From JAEYFP01 sp964566545 (GTDB taxonomy: Bacteria; Bacillota; Clostridia; Lachnospirales; Lachnospiraceae): DNA of 16,077 bases. This document shows, one piece after another, positions 7,461 to 14,420 of the stretch. The notes under the pieces are model-generated. The model was given only the letters and a program-made list of their open reading frames with translations, made no database searches and was not told the origin of the DNA. Made by a program: the position numbers and the translations under genes. The stretch is from NCBI GenBank assembly GCA_964566545.1, contig CAZMIX010000055.1, positions 1 through 16,077 on the forward strand, written 5' to 3'. Each line of letters opens with the position of its first letter. Position 1 is the stretch's first letter.

Positions 7461-9056
7461 GGTACCCGCTACCGCGGCTGCTGCCGCCGCATTTAACTGT
7501 GCAATCACGCTCTTGCAATAATCGATGCTGTTTGTTGAGATCGCTGCCTGGATTGCAGCTACAATGCTCGGATCCGCCGCTGCCGTTCCGACCGTAGCCG
7601 TCCGCGGAGAAACTGCATAGGTGCTCTTATTCATTCTCGTGCGTTCCTTCTCCACGCCGTCTACTTTAACGACCTTCCACAGCTCGCCGACATAGCCGGT
7701 ATGTGCCGACTGCACGCTGATATAGCCGACCGGCTGGCCTGCATCTGCAATAACTCTTTCTTCCATAGGCTCTGTCCTGCTGATTTCCATGCTTTCAAAC
7801 TCTACGGTACGATTGGACTCTCTTGTCTCTACGCCGTAAATGTTGAAGGTAATCTTTTTGTCATCTGTCGTATAGCTTTCGATATAAATCGGATATTCCG
7901 AATTGTTCGTAAATTTAAAATCCTTTGAAGTGCCGGAAATTGCCGCATCAGAAGATAATTGTACATAAGTCACGATCATCGAATGATTATATCGCTCGTC
8001 GATCTGCAGCTCCGCACGAATAACCGCATTATAAAGCGTCGAAGTAACCTGGCAGATACCGCCGCCAAGGCTTTCAACTACCATGCCGTTCAAGTAGGAG
8101 CCTGCCAGATAATAGCCGTTCTCTTCCGTAAACGGATTCACCTTCTCATATGCGGAAAAGCCGTCGCCAGGATAAAGCAAAGTACCGTTGATCAATCTTG
8201 TGCCGTTGCGCACATTGCCGGAACGTTCAGATCCGGAGCTTGAAAAGCTCGTCGTATAGGTGCCGAGAATATTCTTCACCTTTTCAAGATCCTCTGTTTT
8301 TCCTCTCGGTTCGTCCACATCCACCTGCAATGGAATGGATATGCTTTCCCCGTTCCACAAAGCGAGCGTATCGACAACCTGAGCGACGGAAGCATCTACA
8401 TTGACAACATAGCCCGTCCGCCCCGCTATAATGTTAAACGCGCCGTTTTCTCTGGTCATTGTCGCATCCACAGCTTCGATATTATATTGTTCGCCCTGTA
8501 ACTCCACAACAGACTGGATTGCAGTCCTGTCAAACTGAAGCTCCAGCGGATATATTTTATTTTCCCGCTCTAAATCTTTAAGCGATTTATAACGGCTGAC
8601 AAGATTCCCCGACTTGCCCAACGAGATCGCCTCAACAAGGACATCCTCATTTACCCAGTTCATTCCCAAGTCGCCTGCCATAGTGACAGACTGGTTGTTC
8701 TCCACCGATATCAACGTAATTTCCTTTGTCCGGAGCGTCTTTACATAAGACTCGACAGCCAATTTTGCCGCGTCATAGGTCATGTCTGATACATCTACGA
8801 TCCCAATCAATACGCCCTTACTGATTGTCCCCGATAGATCCGCCGGTTCTTCGGACACAACTTCAAAGTCAATGACTATATTGTCCTGACTCGCCTGTGC
8901 CTCCTCATCATCCTCGGAATCGTCGATGCCGACCGTGGCTGCTCCGCCAAAAATGTGGAAACCGCGTTTCGCATGGACATCCTCTGTAAAAAATGTGGAT
9001 GCGCATATAATAATCGATAAAATTGTAATGGTCTGTAAAAGTCTTCTTACAGTCAT
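7452..9056 (-). CDS. Exported VanW-family protein with PG_binding_4-like and G5-like regions
   Basis: A 534-residue cell-surface protein, probably acting at the peptidoglycan; the enzymatic role of VanW is unknown. An N-terminal signal/anchor covers residues 7-22. An acidic segment (44-53) follows. A region with the PG_binding_4 pattern starts near 81 (GVLIGIVDVSDMTYDAAKLA). The VanW core covers about 282-410, with PGDGFSAYEKVNPFTEENGY (296-315) and the signature GGGICQVTSTLYNA (331-344). A G5-like segment (about 412-485) and an alanine-rich tail follow. I start at the ATG at 9056: AAAGGAAG lies eight bases upstream and the promoter is at 9102-9131, so the longer reading from 9131 would begin upstream of its own promoter. 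There is no van operon around it; a general envelope function is likelier than antibiotic resistance. Confidence 0.92.
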   Translation of the reverse strand: MTVRRLLQTITILSIIICASTFFTEDVHAKRGFHIFGGAATVGIDDSEDDEEAQASQDNIVIDFEVVSEEPADLSGTISKGVLIGIVDVSDMTYDAAKLAVESYVKTLRTKEITLISVENNQSVTMAGDLGMNWVNEDVLVEAISLGKSGNLVSRYKSLKDLERENKIYPLELQFDRTAIQSVVELQGEQYNIEAVDATMTRENGAFNIIAGRTGYVVNVDASVAQVVDTLALWNGESISIPLQVDVDEPRGKTEDLEKVKNILGTYTTSFSSSGSERSGNVRNGTRLINGTLLYPGDGFSAYEKVNPFTEENGYYLAGSYLNGMVVESLGGGICQVTSTLYNAVIRAELQIDERYNHSMIVTYVQLSSDAAISGTSKDFKFTNNSEYPIYIESYTTDDKKITFNIYGVETRESNRTVEFESMEISRTEPMEERVIADAGQPVGYISVQSAHTGYVGELWKVVKVDGVEKERTRMNKSTYAVSPRTATVGTAAADPSIVAAIQAAISTNSIDYCKSVIAQLNAAAAAAVAGTAQ

Positions 9057-9101
9057 AACCGTTACTTCCTTTGCAACAGATTCATACATTCCTACTAGTT
9101 T

Positions 9102-9131
9102 AGTATACCATCCCCAGCCCTGTTTCCGCAA
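9102..9131 (-). promoter_or_regulatory. Promoter of the VanW-family gene
   Basis: On the minus strand a -10 TATACT (9102-9107) with TG one base upstream (extended -10), an 18-base spacer and a -35 TTGCGG (9126-9131). The predicted start near 9095 leaves about 40 bases of leader before the ATG at 9056. This supports the shorter translation start. Confidence 0.65.
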
Positions 9132-9170
9132 CGGTCATAAGTACCAATGATAATTGACAGTATCCCGCAT

Positions 9171-9275
9171 TTATGATACAAAATAGAGGAACGTTGGTAT
9201 TACCATTGCCAGTACAAGTATGATTATGATAATGCTGGAAATAATTCTTTTTGATTTGCTGCTATTGAAGTTCAT
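9171..9275 (-). CDS. Small single-pass membrane peptide (34 aa)
   Basis: A 34-residue peptide: a short polar and basic head (residues 1-10, with SKSKR at 6-10) followed by one hydrophobic helix (11-32) and the end YFVS. A tail-anchored, cytoplasm-inside orientation is expected from the positive residues. It is supported as a real gene by a GAGGTGA ribosome binding site just upstream of tandem ATGs (9278 and 9275) and by the best promoter in the window (9300-9328). The longer frame reading to 9353 would start upstream of that promoter and is rejected. Similar tiny membrane proteins, such as the Listeria stressosome anchor Prli42, are known in Firmicutes, but I cannot claim orthology. It is divergent from the 9307 gene, and its promoter overlaps that gene's start. 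Confidence 0.72.
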   Translation of the reverse strand: MNFNSSKSKRIISSIIIIILVLAMVIPTFLYFVS

Positions 9276-9299
9276 CATTCTCACCTCTTTTGAAAGGTA

Positions 9300-9328
9300 A
9301 TTATAAATGAAATTTTCATTTTTTGCAA
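9300..9328 (-). promoter_or_regulatory. Strong promoter of the 34-aa peptide gene
   Basis: On the minus strand a perfect -10 TATAAT (9300-9305), a 17-base spacer and a -35 TTGCAA (9323-9328). Transcription would start near 9293, about 15 bases before the ATG pair. The spacer contains the start codon (9307-9309) of the opposing plus-strand gene, so the two genes' control regions are interlocked. Confidence 0.75.
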
Positions 9329-9942
9329 CCATTGCTCTCATTTCTGCCTCCATCTGGTTTTATATGGGCAGAACGAACAGAAAAGTTCGTTTTAACACGG
9401 AATCCTTTTGGGAAAAGGAACGGCGTGCCAACAGCACAAGAAAGCAGTCCCTTGATGCGCTTTCCTATATTGTGATTCCGCTTGAGACGCTTCCGTTCAT
9501 CGAAGTCACGGAAAACGAAACGCTGAAGGACTGCCAAGGTCAACTGATATCTCTTTCCGAACGCAAAATCGTCAATCTGACCGGCATTTCCAACACCGAT
9601 TTAAAGCTGCAGTACGGTGTTGCAAATCTCAACATTTTATCGGATTATGACCAGAATTATACCGTTCTCATACGAACACTTTATAGCTGGGGCAAAGAGT
9701 TGTGCGCGCTCGGATTAAAAGAGGAAGCAGCCTGTGTCCTCGAGTTCGCCATGGCCTGCAAAACGGACATCAAAGGCTGTTATCTGCTGCTCGCCGATCT
9801 TTATGCCGAAAAACAGGAATATGAAAAAATCGAAGGATTGATCGAAACTGCCGAGTCGCTTCATTGCATGATGAAAGATTCCATTGTCGCACAGCTAAAG
9901 GAAAAATCTATTTATTCTTCTTCCTTCCATATCGGAGGATAA
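9307..9942 (+). CDS. Membrane-anchored protein of unknown function, possible helical-repeat domain
   Basis: I do not recognise a named family in this 211-residue protein. An N-terminal membrane segment (about 4-20) is followed by a basic stretch (RTNRKVR, 22-28) and a conserved-looking block FWEKERRANSTRKQS (34-48). The rest is cytoplasmic by the positive-inside rule. Residues 115-200 read as paired amphipathic helices (YTVLIRTLYSWGKELCALGL, then GCYLLLADLYAEKQEYEKIE), resembling one or two degenerate TPR units. AAAGG nine bases before the ATG supports the start. The gene is divergent from the 34-residue peptide gene with only 31 bases between them. Its 3' end overlaps the convergent exonuclease gene by 35 bases. 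I see no convincing promoter for it; a weak candidate (TTGGTA, 19-base spacer, TATGAT, near 9194-9224) would lie inside the peptide gene. Confidence 0.8.
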   Translation: MKFSFFATIALISASIWFYMGRTNRKVRFNTESFWEKERRANSTRKQSLDALSYIVIPLETLPFIEVTENETLKDCQGQLISLSERKIVNLTGISNTDLKLQYGVANLNILSDYDQNYTVLIRTLYSWGKELCALGLKEEAACVLEFAMACKTDIKGCYLLLADLYAEKQEYEKIEGLIETAESLHCMMKDSIVAQLKEKSIYSSSFHIGG

Positions 9943-10624
9943 TTTTATCCGTATATCGGGAAATTTCATTTTTTGTCATCGAAGCAATTTCATATTCGGA
10001 ACACAGTCCATGAAAATCAAGCAGTGCCTGAATGTTTTCCATTTGCCGTTTCGTCGCGGGCTGTTCCTTTTTTATGACATAATTTAATTTTACCGGCTCA
10101 AAACAGCTTTTATTTTCTTCACTGAAAAAATCCTTTAAAAATCGCTGATACAACTCATGGGCGGCAAGTGCATCCGAAAGCGCCCGGTGCGCCCGATGCG
10201 GAATCCCAAAATAAACACACAGATCCGGCAGTCTGTTGCTTTCTGCACCGGTTAAAAGCTTACGTGCCAGCTTCAGTGTATCGATCCCCTCCGTTTCATA
10301 TGGAATTTCCATGTTTACCGCATATTTTTTTAAAAAAGAATAGTCAAATCGCAGCCCATGCCCAAGCAGCACGAATCCGTCCAAAAACTTGTAAAGAAGC
10401 GGGCATATTTCCTTTGGCGCTCTCGCGTCCTCTAACATTTCGTTTGTAATGCCGGTCAGACGGATCACATCCTCCGAAAGCTGCCTTCCCGGCTCCACAA
10501 GTGCCTCAAATGTATCCTCTATTTTTCCACCTATCACCTTGACGGCGCCGATCTCGATTATTTTGTCGAGCTTTGGATTTAAGCCCGTCATTTCCAAGTC
10601 CAGTGCAATATAGCTGTTTATCAT
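9908..10624 (-). CDS. DnaQ-type DEDDh 3'-5' exonuclease
   Basis: A 238-residue exonuclease of the DNA polymerase III epsilon family. All active-site residues are visible: D9 and E11 in ALDLEMTG, D94 in GLRFDYSFL, H146 and D151 in HRALSDA, giving the DEDDh type. Residues 1-165 are the nuclease. A C-terminal extension of about 70 residues (with ATKRQMENIQALLDFHGL at 190-207) is not part of the core fold and may bind DNA or a partner. I start at the ATG at 10624, 28 bases after the nth stop and with AGG at a plausible distance; longer readings would run into nth. The main replicative polymerase of Firmicutes, PolC, carries its own exonuclease, so this protein more likely serves repair or nucleic-acid turnover. 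Its last 35 bases overlap the convergent 9307-9942 gene. Confidence 0.92.
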   Translation of the reverse strand: MINSYIALDLEMTGLNPKLDKIIEIGAVKVIGGKIEDTFEALVEPGRQLSEDVIRLTGITNEMLEDARAPKEICPLLYKFLDGFVLLGHGLRFDYSFLKKYAVNMEIPYETEGIDTLKLARKLLTGAESNRLPDLCVYFGIPHRAHRALSDALAAHELYQRFLKDFFSEENKSCFEPVKLNYVIKKEQPATKRQMENIQALLDFHGLCSEYEIASMTKNEISRYTDKIILRYGRKKNK

Positions 10625-10652
10625 GATTTTACCTGTTTTCCTAACAAAACTA

Positions 10653-11282
10653 TTATATTTTTTTATAGTAGTCGCAATAACTCGTGAGACGGCAGCGTTC
10701 ACATTTCGGATTGCGCGCTTCGCAGAGATCTCTTCCAAATGTGATAATCTGGATGTTATACAAAATCCAGTGATCTCTTGGCAGCACCCGCATCAAATCG
10801 TACTCCACCTTTTCCGGATCGTCCTCCTTTGTGAAGCCCAGTCTCTTGGAAATCCGCTTCACATGCGTATCCACAACAATACTCGGCTCGAAAAAAATAT
10901 TTCCTCGGATGACATTTGCCGTCTTTCTGCCAACTCCGGCAAGAGAAGTCAGCTCCTCGATCGTGCTTGGCACCTCGTCATGAAATTCCGTATGGAGCCG
11001 CTGACAGCATGCAATAATATTTTTTGCTTTGCTGTGATAAAAGCCTGTCGAGTGAATATCCTGCTCCAACTCCTTTAAATCTGCCTTCGCAAACGCTTCC
11101 ACCGAAAGATATTTCTGAAACAGTTCCTTCGTCACGATATTGACCCGCGCGTCCGTACACTGCGCGCTGAGGATCGTAGCGATCAAAAGCTGCCACGGCG
11201 TCTCGTGCTCCAAATAGCATTTATAATCGGTAGAATATTGTTCATCAAGAATGTCCAATATCTCTTTTGTCCGTTTCTTCAT
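10653..11282 (-). CDS. nth: Endonuclease III (base-excision repair glycosylase/AP lyase)
   Basis: A 209-residue DNA glycosylase that removes oxidised pyrimidines and cleaves at abasic sites. Seen: LLIATILSAQCTD (32-44), the helix-hairpin-helix LAGVGRKTANVI (114-125) with catalytic lysine K120, catalytic aspartate D138 in VVDTHV, and the iron-sulfur cluster ligands C187, C194, C197 and C203 (Cx6Cx2Cx5C). As far as I recall, these key residues fall at the same numbers as in the Escherichia coli enzyme, so the start at 11282 is well supported. The start overlaps the end of the radical SAM gene by 38 bases and has GGAGGAG directly upstream, which implies translational coupling. The DnaQ-type exonuclease follows 28 bases after the stop, giving a small DNA-repair cassette. 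Confidence 0.97.
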   Translation of the reverse strand: MKKRTKEILDILDEQYSTDYKCYLEHETPWQLLIATILSAQCTDARVNIVTKELFQKYLSVEAFAKADLKELEQDIHSTGFYHSKAKNIIACCQRLHTEFHDEVPSTIEELTSLAGVGRKTANVIRGNIFFEPSIVVDTHVKRISKRLGFTKEDDPEKVEYDLMRVLPRDHWILYNIQIITFGRDLCEARNPKCERCRLTSYCDYYKKI

Positions 11283-12984
11283 ACTCCTCCATCCCTTCCA
11301 ATTCTTTTGTCACCGCAATCAGCCCGGCATTCGCACTCAAGCCGTCTGTCGCCCGGTAATTGAACAGCAGCGCCTGCCGCCCTCCCCCGATCGCGTTAAA
11401 CACTTCGATATGCGTCATCCTCATCAGCTGCCGAAAATCAAATTCGGAATATTCCGGCAGATACGTTCTGTTTTTTTCTTCTCTTTTATAAAACTCCTGC
11501 ACCTTTTCCCGGTAAGACTCCTGCGGCTCAGAAAAATCGGGACGCTTTTTCAGCTTTTCGCGCAGATATAAATCCAGCGTCAGATATTCTCTGCACGTTT
11601 TGATCCGCATTCCCTTAAGACTTTCCGCAAATTCAAGCAGAATTTCATATCTGCGCACCCGCGACGGCTGCAGGGTGCCATAACCCATTTGCCGGTAATG
11701 CTCAGCTAAAGCCGCATACAGCGCAAACGGCGTCTGAAAATACCCTTCCAGAAAGGTGATCGTATTGGAAAACTGGCCGCTGTTATAATAAAGCTCGACC
11801 ATTTCTTCCACGGCCTTTAAAGTAAGAAGCTCAAAAAAGCTAAGCCAGTCCGTGGAAAGCACCTCATACGGCGGGGTTGTCCAGTATCGGATCCTTCCCT
11901 CCTCGGCCTCCTTTTCGATTGGCGTTCCTTTTAGAACCTTTAAAAAGCCAAGCTGCAGCTCGTCCGGATGCAGCGCATAAACCTCATTAAAGGAGTTCTG
12001 AAAGCTTATAAAATCCTCTTTTGGAAGACCCACTATCAAGTCGAGGTGCAGACACACATTCTTCCCTGCCAGAAGCTGCTTTACGACCGCCGATACTTTC
12101 TTAAAATCCATTCGGCGGCAAATCGCTTCAAGCGTTTCCTGATTGGTTGTCTGCACGCCAATTTCAAGTCTGATCAATCCCGGACGCAGCGTGCCGATCA
12201 AAGAAACTTCCTCCTGCGTCATTATATCCGCAGCGATTTCAAAATGAAAATTCGTAATGCCATTGTCATGATCTCTCAGATACTTCCAGATTTCCACCGC
12301 CCGGCTCGAATCGCAGTTAAACGTCCTATCTACAAGCTTCACCTGAGGGACTTTTTTGTCGAGAAAAAATTGCAGCTCGTGTTTTACGAGCGTCAGGCTG
12401 CGGTAACGCACCCGTTTCTCAATCGACGATAAGCAATACGAACAGCGAAACGGGCAGCCCCTGCTTGTCTCGTAATACAAGATTCTATTTTGAAACTGCT
12501 CGTTCGAAAAATCCGCATACACAAAAGGTAGCTCATCCATCGCAAGCGGCTCGCCAGGCTCTGTCATAAACTCTGAAGCCGGTTTCTCACCGTCCAAATA
12601 CGCCAACAGCAGTTTTGTAAAAACTTCTTCGCCCTCCCCGAGCATAATCCCTTTGACCGGAAGCTCGGCAAGCAGACTCTGCGGCTCATAAGAGACCTCC
12701 GGACCGCCCAGCCAGATATCCGTTTCGGGCAGCAGCGTCCTGATCTGAAAAATCAAATCCCTAACATACATAATATTCCAAATATAACAGGAAAACGCGA
12801 GCACGTCGGGCTTCTGCCCGTAAATATCCGCAAGAAGCTTTTCTTTATCCTGATTAATCGTATATTCCCGAATTACAATTTCAGCCCGCCCCGCAAGTCT
12901 GCAGTCCGCATAAGCCTTCAGGCTGTAAACAGCAAGGTTGGAATGAATATACTTTGCATTGATAGCAGCTAACAACACCTTCAT
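11245..12984 (-). CDS. Radical SAM protein with N-terminal B12-binding-type domain (DUF4080 type)
   Basis: A 579-residue protein. Residues 1-130 match the cobalamin-binding Rossmann-type domain (VLLAAINAKYIHSNLAVYSL at 3-22; DIWLGGPEVS; GIMLGEGEE). It lacks a DxHxxG motif, so any cobalamin would bind without a histidine ligand from that motif. The radical SAM core covers about 165-380, with the cluster-binding cysteines C177, C181 and C184 (CPFRCSYC), then GIRRxEIGVQ-like text (LIRLEIGVQTTN) and LDLIVGLP. The C-terminal 200 residues match the DUF4080 extension common in Clostridia. Such enzymes do methylations or other radical chemistry; the substrate is unknown. It begins the operon with nth and the exonuclease, driven from a promoter at 13031-13060. 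The ribosome binding site (GGGGAAA) is weak. Confidence 0.92.
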   Translation of the reverse strand: MKVLLAAINAKYIHSNLAVYSLKAYADCRLAGRAEIVIREYTINQDKEKLLADIYGQKPDVLAFSCYIWNIMYVRDLIFQIRTLLPETDIWLGGPEVSYEPQSLLAELPVKGIMLGEGEEVFTKLLLAYLDGEKPASEFMTEPGEPLAMDELPFVYADFSNEQFQNRILYYETSRGCPFRCSYCLSSIEKRVRYRSLTLVKHELQFFLDKKVPQVKLVDRTFNCDSSRAVEIWKYLRDHDNGITNFHFEIAADIMTQEEVSLIGTLRPGLIRLEIGVQTTNQETLEAICRRMDFKKVSAVVKQLLAGKNVCLHLDLIVGLPKEDFISFQNSFNEVYALHPDELQLGFLKVLKGTPIEKEAEEGRIRYWTTPPYEVLSTDWLSFFELLTLKAVEEMVELYYNSGQFSNTITFLEGYFQTPFALYAALAEHYRQMGYGTLQPSRVRRYEILLEFAESLKGMRIKTCREYLTLDLYLREKLKKRPDFSEPQESYREKVQEFYKREEKNRTYLPEYSEFDFRQLMRMTHIEVFNAIGGGRQALLFNYRATDGLSANAGLIAVTKELEGMEEYEETDKRDIGHS

Positions 12985-13002
12985 TGTAATTTCCCCACAA
13001 AA

Positions 13003-13037
13003 ATATGATAGAATAGCGCAAGCTTATTCTATCATAT
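13003..13037 (-). terminator. Hairpin after modA, probable intrinsic terminator
   Basis: A perfect 13-bp inverted repeat (13003-13015 with 13025-13037) with a 9-base loop. In the minus direction it is followed by four to five T residues (12999-13003), matching a rho-independent terminator for the modE-modA unit, though the stem is almost all A-T. In the plus direction no T-run follows. The -10 box of the next operon lies in the arm at 13025-13037. Confidence 0.7.
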
Positions 13038-13060
13038 CCTTGAAAGCGTGTAAAAGTCAA
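13031..13060 (-). promoter_or_regulatory. Promoter of the radical SAM-nth-exonuclease operon
   Basis: On the minus strand a -35 TTGACT (13055-13060), an 18-base spacer and a -10 TATGAT (13031-13036). The -35 begins six bases past the modA stop. The predicted start near 13024 falls in the loop of the terminator hairpin, so transcripts from this promoter would not form that hairpin, while read-through modA transcripts would. Confidence 0.65.
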
Positions 13061-13065
13061 CTATA

Positions 13066-13971
13066 TCACAGTGCGGACGTAAATCCGTTTGCCTCAAATA
13101 CCTTAATGATTTCAGGCGTTTGCAAGAATTCTATAAAAGCCTGTGCCGCCGCTGGGTTTGGACTATCCTTAACGATTGCGGCCGGATAAATCGCCGGCTT
13201 CACGCTGTCGGCAGGCGCCGCTCCGATAACAACTACCTTTTCCGTCTGTGCCGCATCTGTCGCATACACAATGCCCGCATCCGCGCTTCCTTCTGCTACC
13301 CAATTCAGCACCTCGGTAACATTTGTGCCAAGGCTCGCCTTTGCAAGAACCTCTTCCCAAATGCCAAGATTCGTAAGTGATTCCTGCGCATATTGCCCTG
13401 CCGGAACGCTTTCGGGATCACCGATCGCAACTGTCTTTGCCTTTGTAATATCCGTAAACTCCTTATAATCCGCCTCAGTTCCTTCCGGTACGATCAATAC
13501 AATTTTATTTTCCAGTAAATTAACAACAGCCGTCTGATCGATCAGCCCTTCTTCAGCCAGCGCATCCGTCTGTTTTGTAGAAGCCGAGAAAAACACATCC
13601 GCCGGAGCACCCTCTTCAATCTGGGTCTGCAGCTTTCCCGAGCTGTCATACGTCCCCGTCACGGTGATGTCCGGGTACTTTTCGTTAAACAGCGGAATGA
13701 CCTCGTTTGTCAGACAGTTTTCAAGACTGGCCGCCGCCGCGATCATCAACTCGCCCGATATGCCCACTTCCGCCGCCGTTTCCTCTTCCGGCGCTTCCAG
13801 CTCCGCTGCCTCCGGTGCTTCCTCGGCCGGTTGCTCCCATTTTGCGGGCTGCTCTGCCGGTTCCGTTGTCTCCGCCACCGGCTCCTGCGCTGCTCCCGCC
13901 GCGCCGCAGCCGGCAAGTAATGCTGCTGTCATTGCGGCTGCCGTGATAATAGATACTAATTTCTTTTTCAT
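13066..13971 (-). CDS. modA: Molybdate ABC transporter substrate-binding lipoprotein
   Basis: A 301-residue lipoprotein that captures molybdate (or tungstate) outside the membrane. The signal peptide ends in the lipobox LLAGC with lipidated C22. An acidic Ala/Glu/Pro-rich linker covers about 24-68, unusually long and low in complexity. The binding fold starts at about 72: MIAAAASLENC (76-86), YDSSGKLQTQIEEGAPADVF (108-127), GDPESVPAGQYA (184-195) and GIVYATDA (233-240), with S82, S110/S111 and Y236 as likely oxyanion contacts. AAAGGAGAGG upstream of the ATG supports the start. It follows the ModE-like gene by 95 bases. No modB permease or modC ATPase follows; instead a terminator and an unrelated operon do. 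Sulfate or another oxyanion is a less likely ligand. Confidence 0.93.
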   Translation of the reverse strand: MKKKLVSIITAAAMTAALLAGCGAAGAAQEPVAETTEPAEQPAKWEQPAEEAPEAAELEAPEEETAAEVGISGELMIAAAASLENCLTNEVIPLFNEKYPDITVTGTYDSSGKLQTQIEEGAPADVFFSASTKQTDALAEEGLIDQTAVVNLLENKIVLIVPEGTEADYKEFTDITKAKTVAIGDPESVPAGQYAQESLTNLGIWEEVLAKASLGTNVTEVLNWVAEGSADAGIVYATDAAQTEKVVVIGAAPADSVKPAIYPAAIVKDSPNPAAAQAFIEFLQTPEIIKVFEANGFTSAL

Positions 13972-14024
13972 AAAATCCTCTCCTTTTCGTTATTCTCACT
14001 CAAGATTTACGATTTGCTAGAATA

Positions 14025-14047
14025 ATCGAGCAGGAAACCCGCTCGAT
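14025..14047 (-). repeat. Hairpin between the ModE-like gene and modA
   Basis: Arms ATCGAGC (14025-14031) and GCTCGAT (14041-14047) pair perfectly. In minus-strand RNA the pairing can extend three more pairs, one a G-U wobble, to a 10-bp stem with a UUU loop. No clear T-run follows. It sits in the 95-base gap before modA and could be an mRNA-stability or partial termination element between the regulator and the transporter gene. Confidence 0.55.
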
Positions 14048-14066
14048 CGTCTCTTTTCTCGCCCAT

Positions 14067-14420
14067 CTAAACGGACGTCTGAAAATGCTTATTGAAAATC
14101 CTGTTCACTTCTTCCTGTGATTCTCTCACAAATGCATGATACTTGTCAAGAAATTCCTCTCCCTCTTTCGTCAAAACGGTTTTTCCGCCATGCGCACCGC
14201 CGCTTTGTCCCTCCATCATAGAAAAACCCAAATCCTCCTCGGCCCGCTTGATAATTTTCCACGCTTTGGAATAGGCCATATGCATTTCCTTTACCGCCGC
14301 GGACAAGGAACCTTTTTCCCTAACCAATTGCATCAGCTCCGCCACACCCGGTCCGAAATTTCTCTCCTCCCGGTACACCCGAAGCCGCATATGATAAGAA
14401 AGCCGCTTCCCATTCTCCAT
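14067..14420 (-). CDS. ModE-like regulator, DNA-binding domain only
   Basis: A 117-residue winged-helix protein matching the N-terminal domain of the molybdate regulator ModE. The helix-turn-helix spans about 22-62: GPGVAELMQLVREKGSLSAA (23-42), then MAYSKAWKIIKRAEEDLGF (48-66). The wing contains GQSGGAHGGKTVLTKEGEEF (71-90), and a helical dimerisation tail follows. Full ModE is about 260 residues with two C-terminal molybdate-binding (Mop/TOBE) domains; these are absent, so this protein cannot sense molybdate in the classical way. AGGAG with further AGG upstream supports the ATG at 14420. Its position before modA makes it the likely regulator of that gene. Confidence 0.88.
   Translation of the reverse strand: MENGKRLSYHMRLRVYREERNFGPGVAELMQLVREKGSLSAAVKEMHMAYSKAWKIIKRAEEDLGFSMMEGQSGGAHGGKTVLTKEGEEFLDKYHAFVRESQEEVNRIFNKHFQTSV

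Noticed and set aside
3696..9056. A glycopeptide-resistance cluster, because VanZ- and VanW-type proteins are both present.
   Set aside because: They are in separate units 3 kb apart, with no VanH/A/X/R/S-type enzymes; both families are common chromosomal proteins in Clostridia.
9057..9131. 25-residue N-terminal extension of the VanW-family protein.
   Set aside because: The promoter at 9102-9131 and the good ribosome binding site before 9056 put the start at 9056, where a signal sequence begins almost at once.
13664..14020. Ser/Ala-rich and Pro-rich open frames opposite modA's N-terminal region.
   Set aside because: They are the antisense of the GC-rich Ala/Glu/Pro linker of ModA; low complexity and no start signals.
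13972..14066. A molybdenum-cofactor riboswitch upstream of modA.
   Set aside because: The 95-base gap holds a single hairpin and is too short and simple for the known multi-stem structure.
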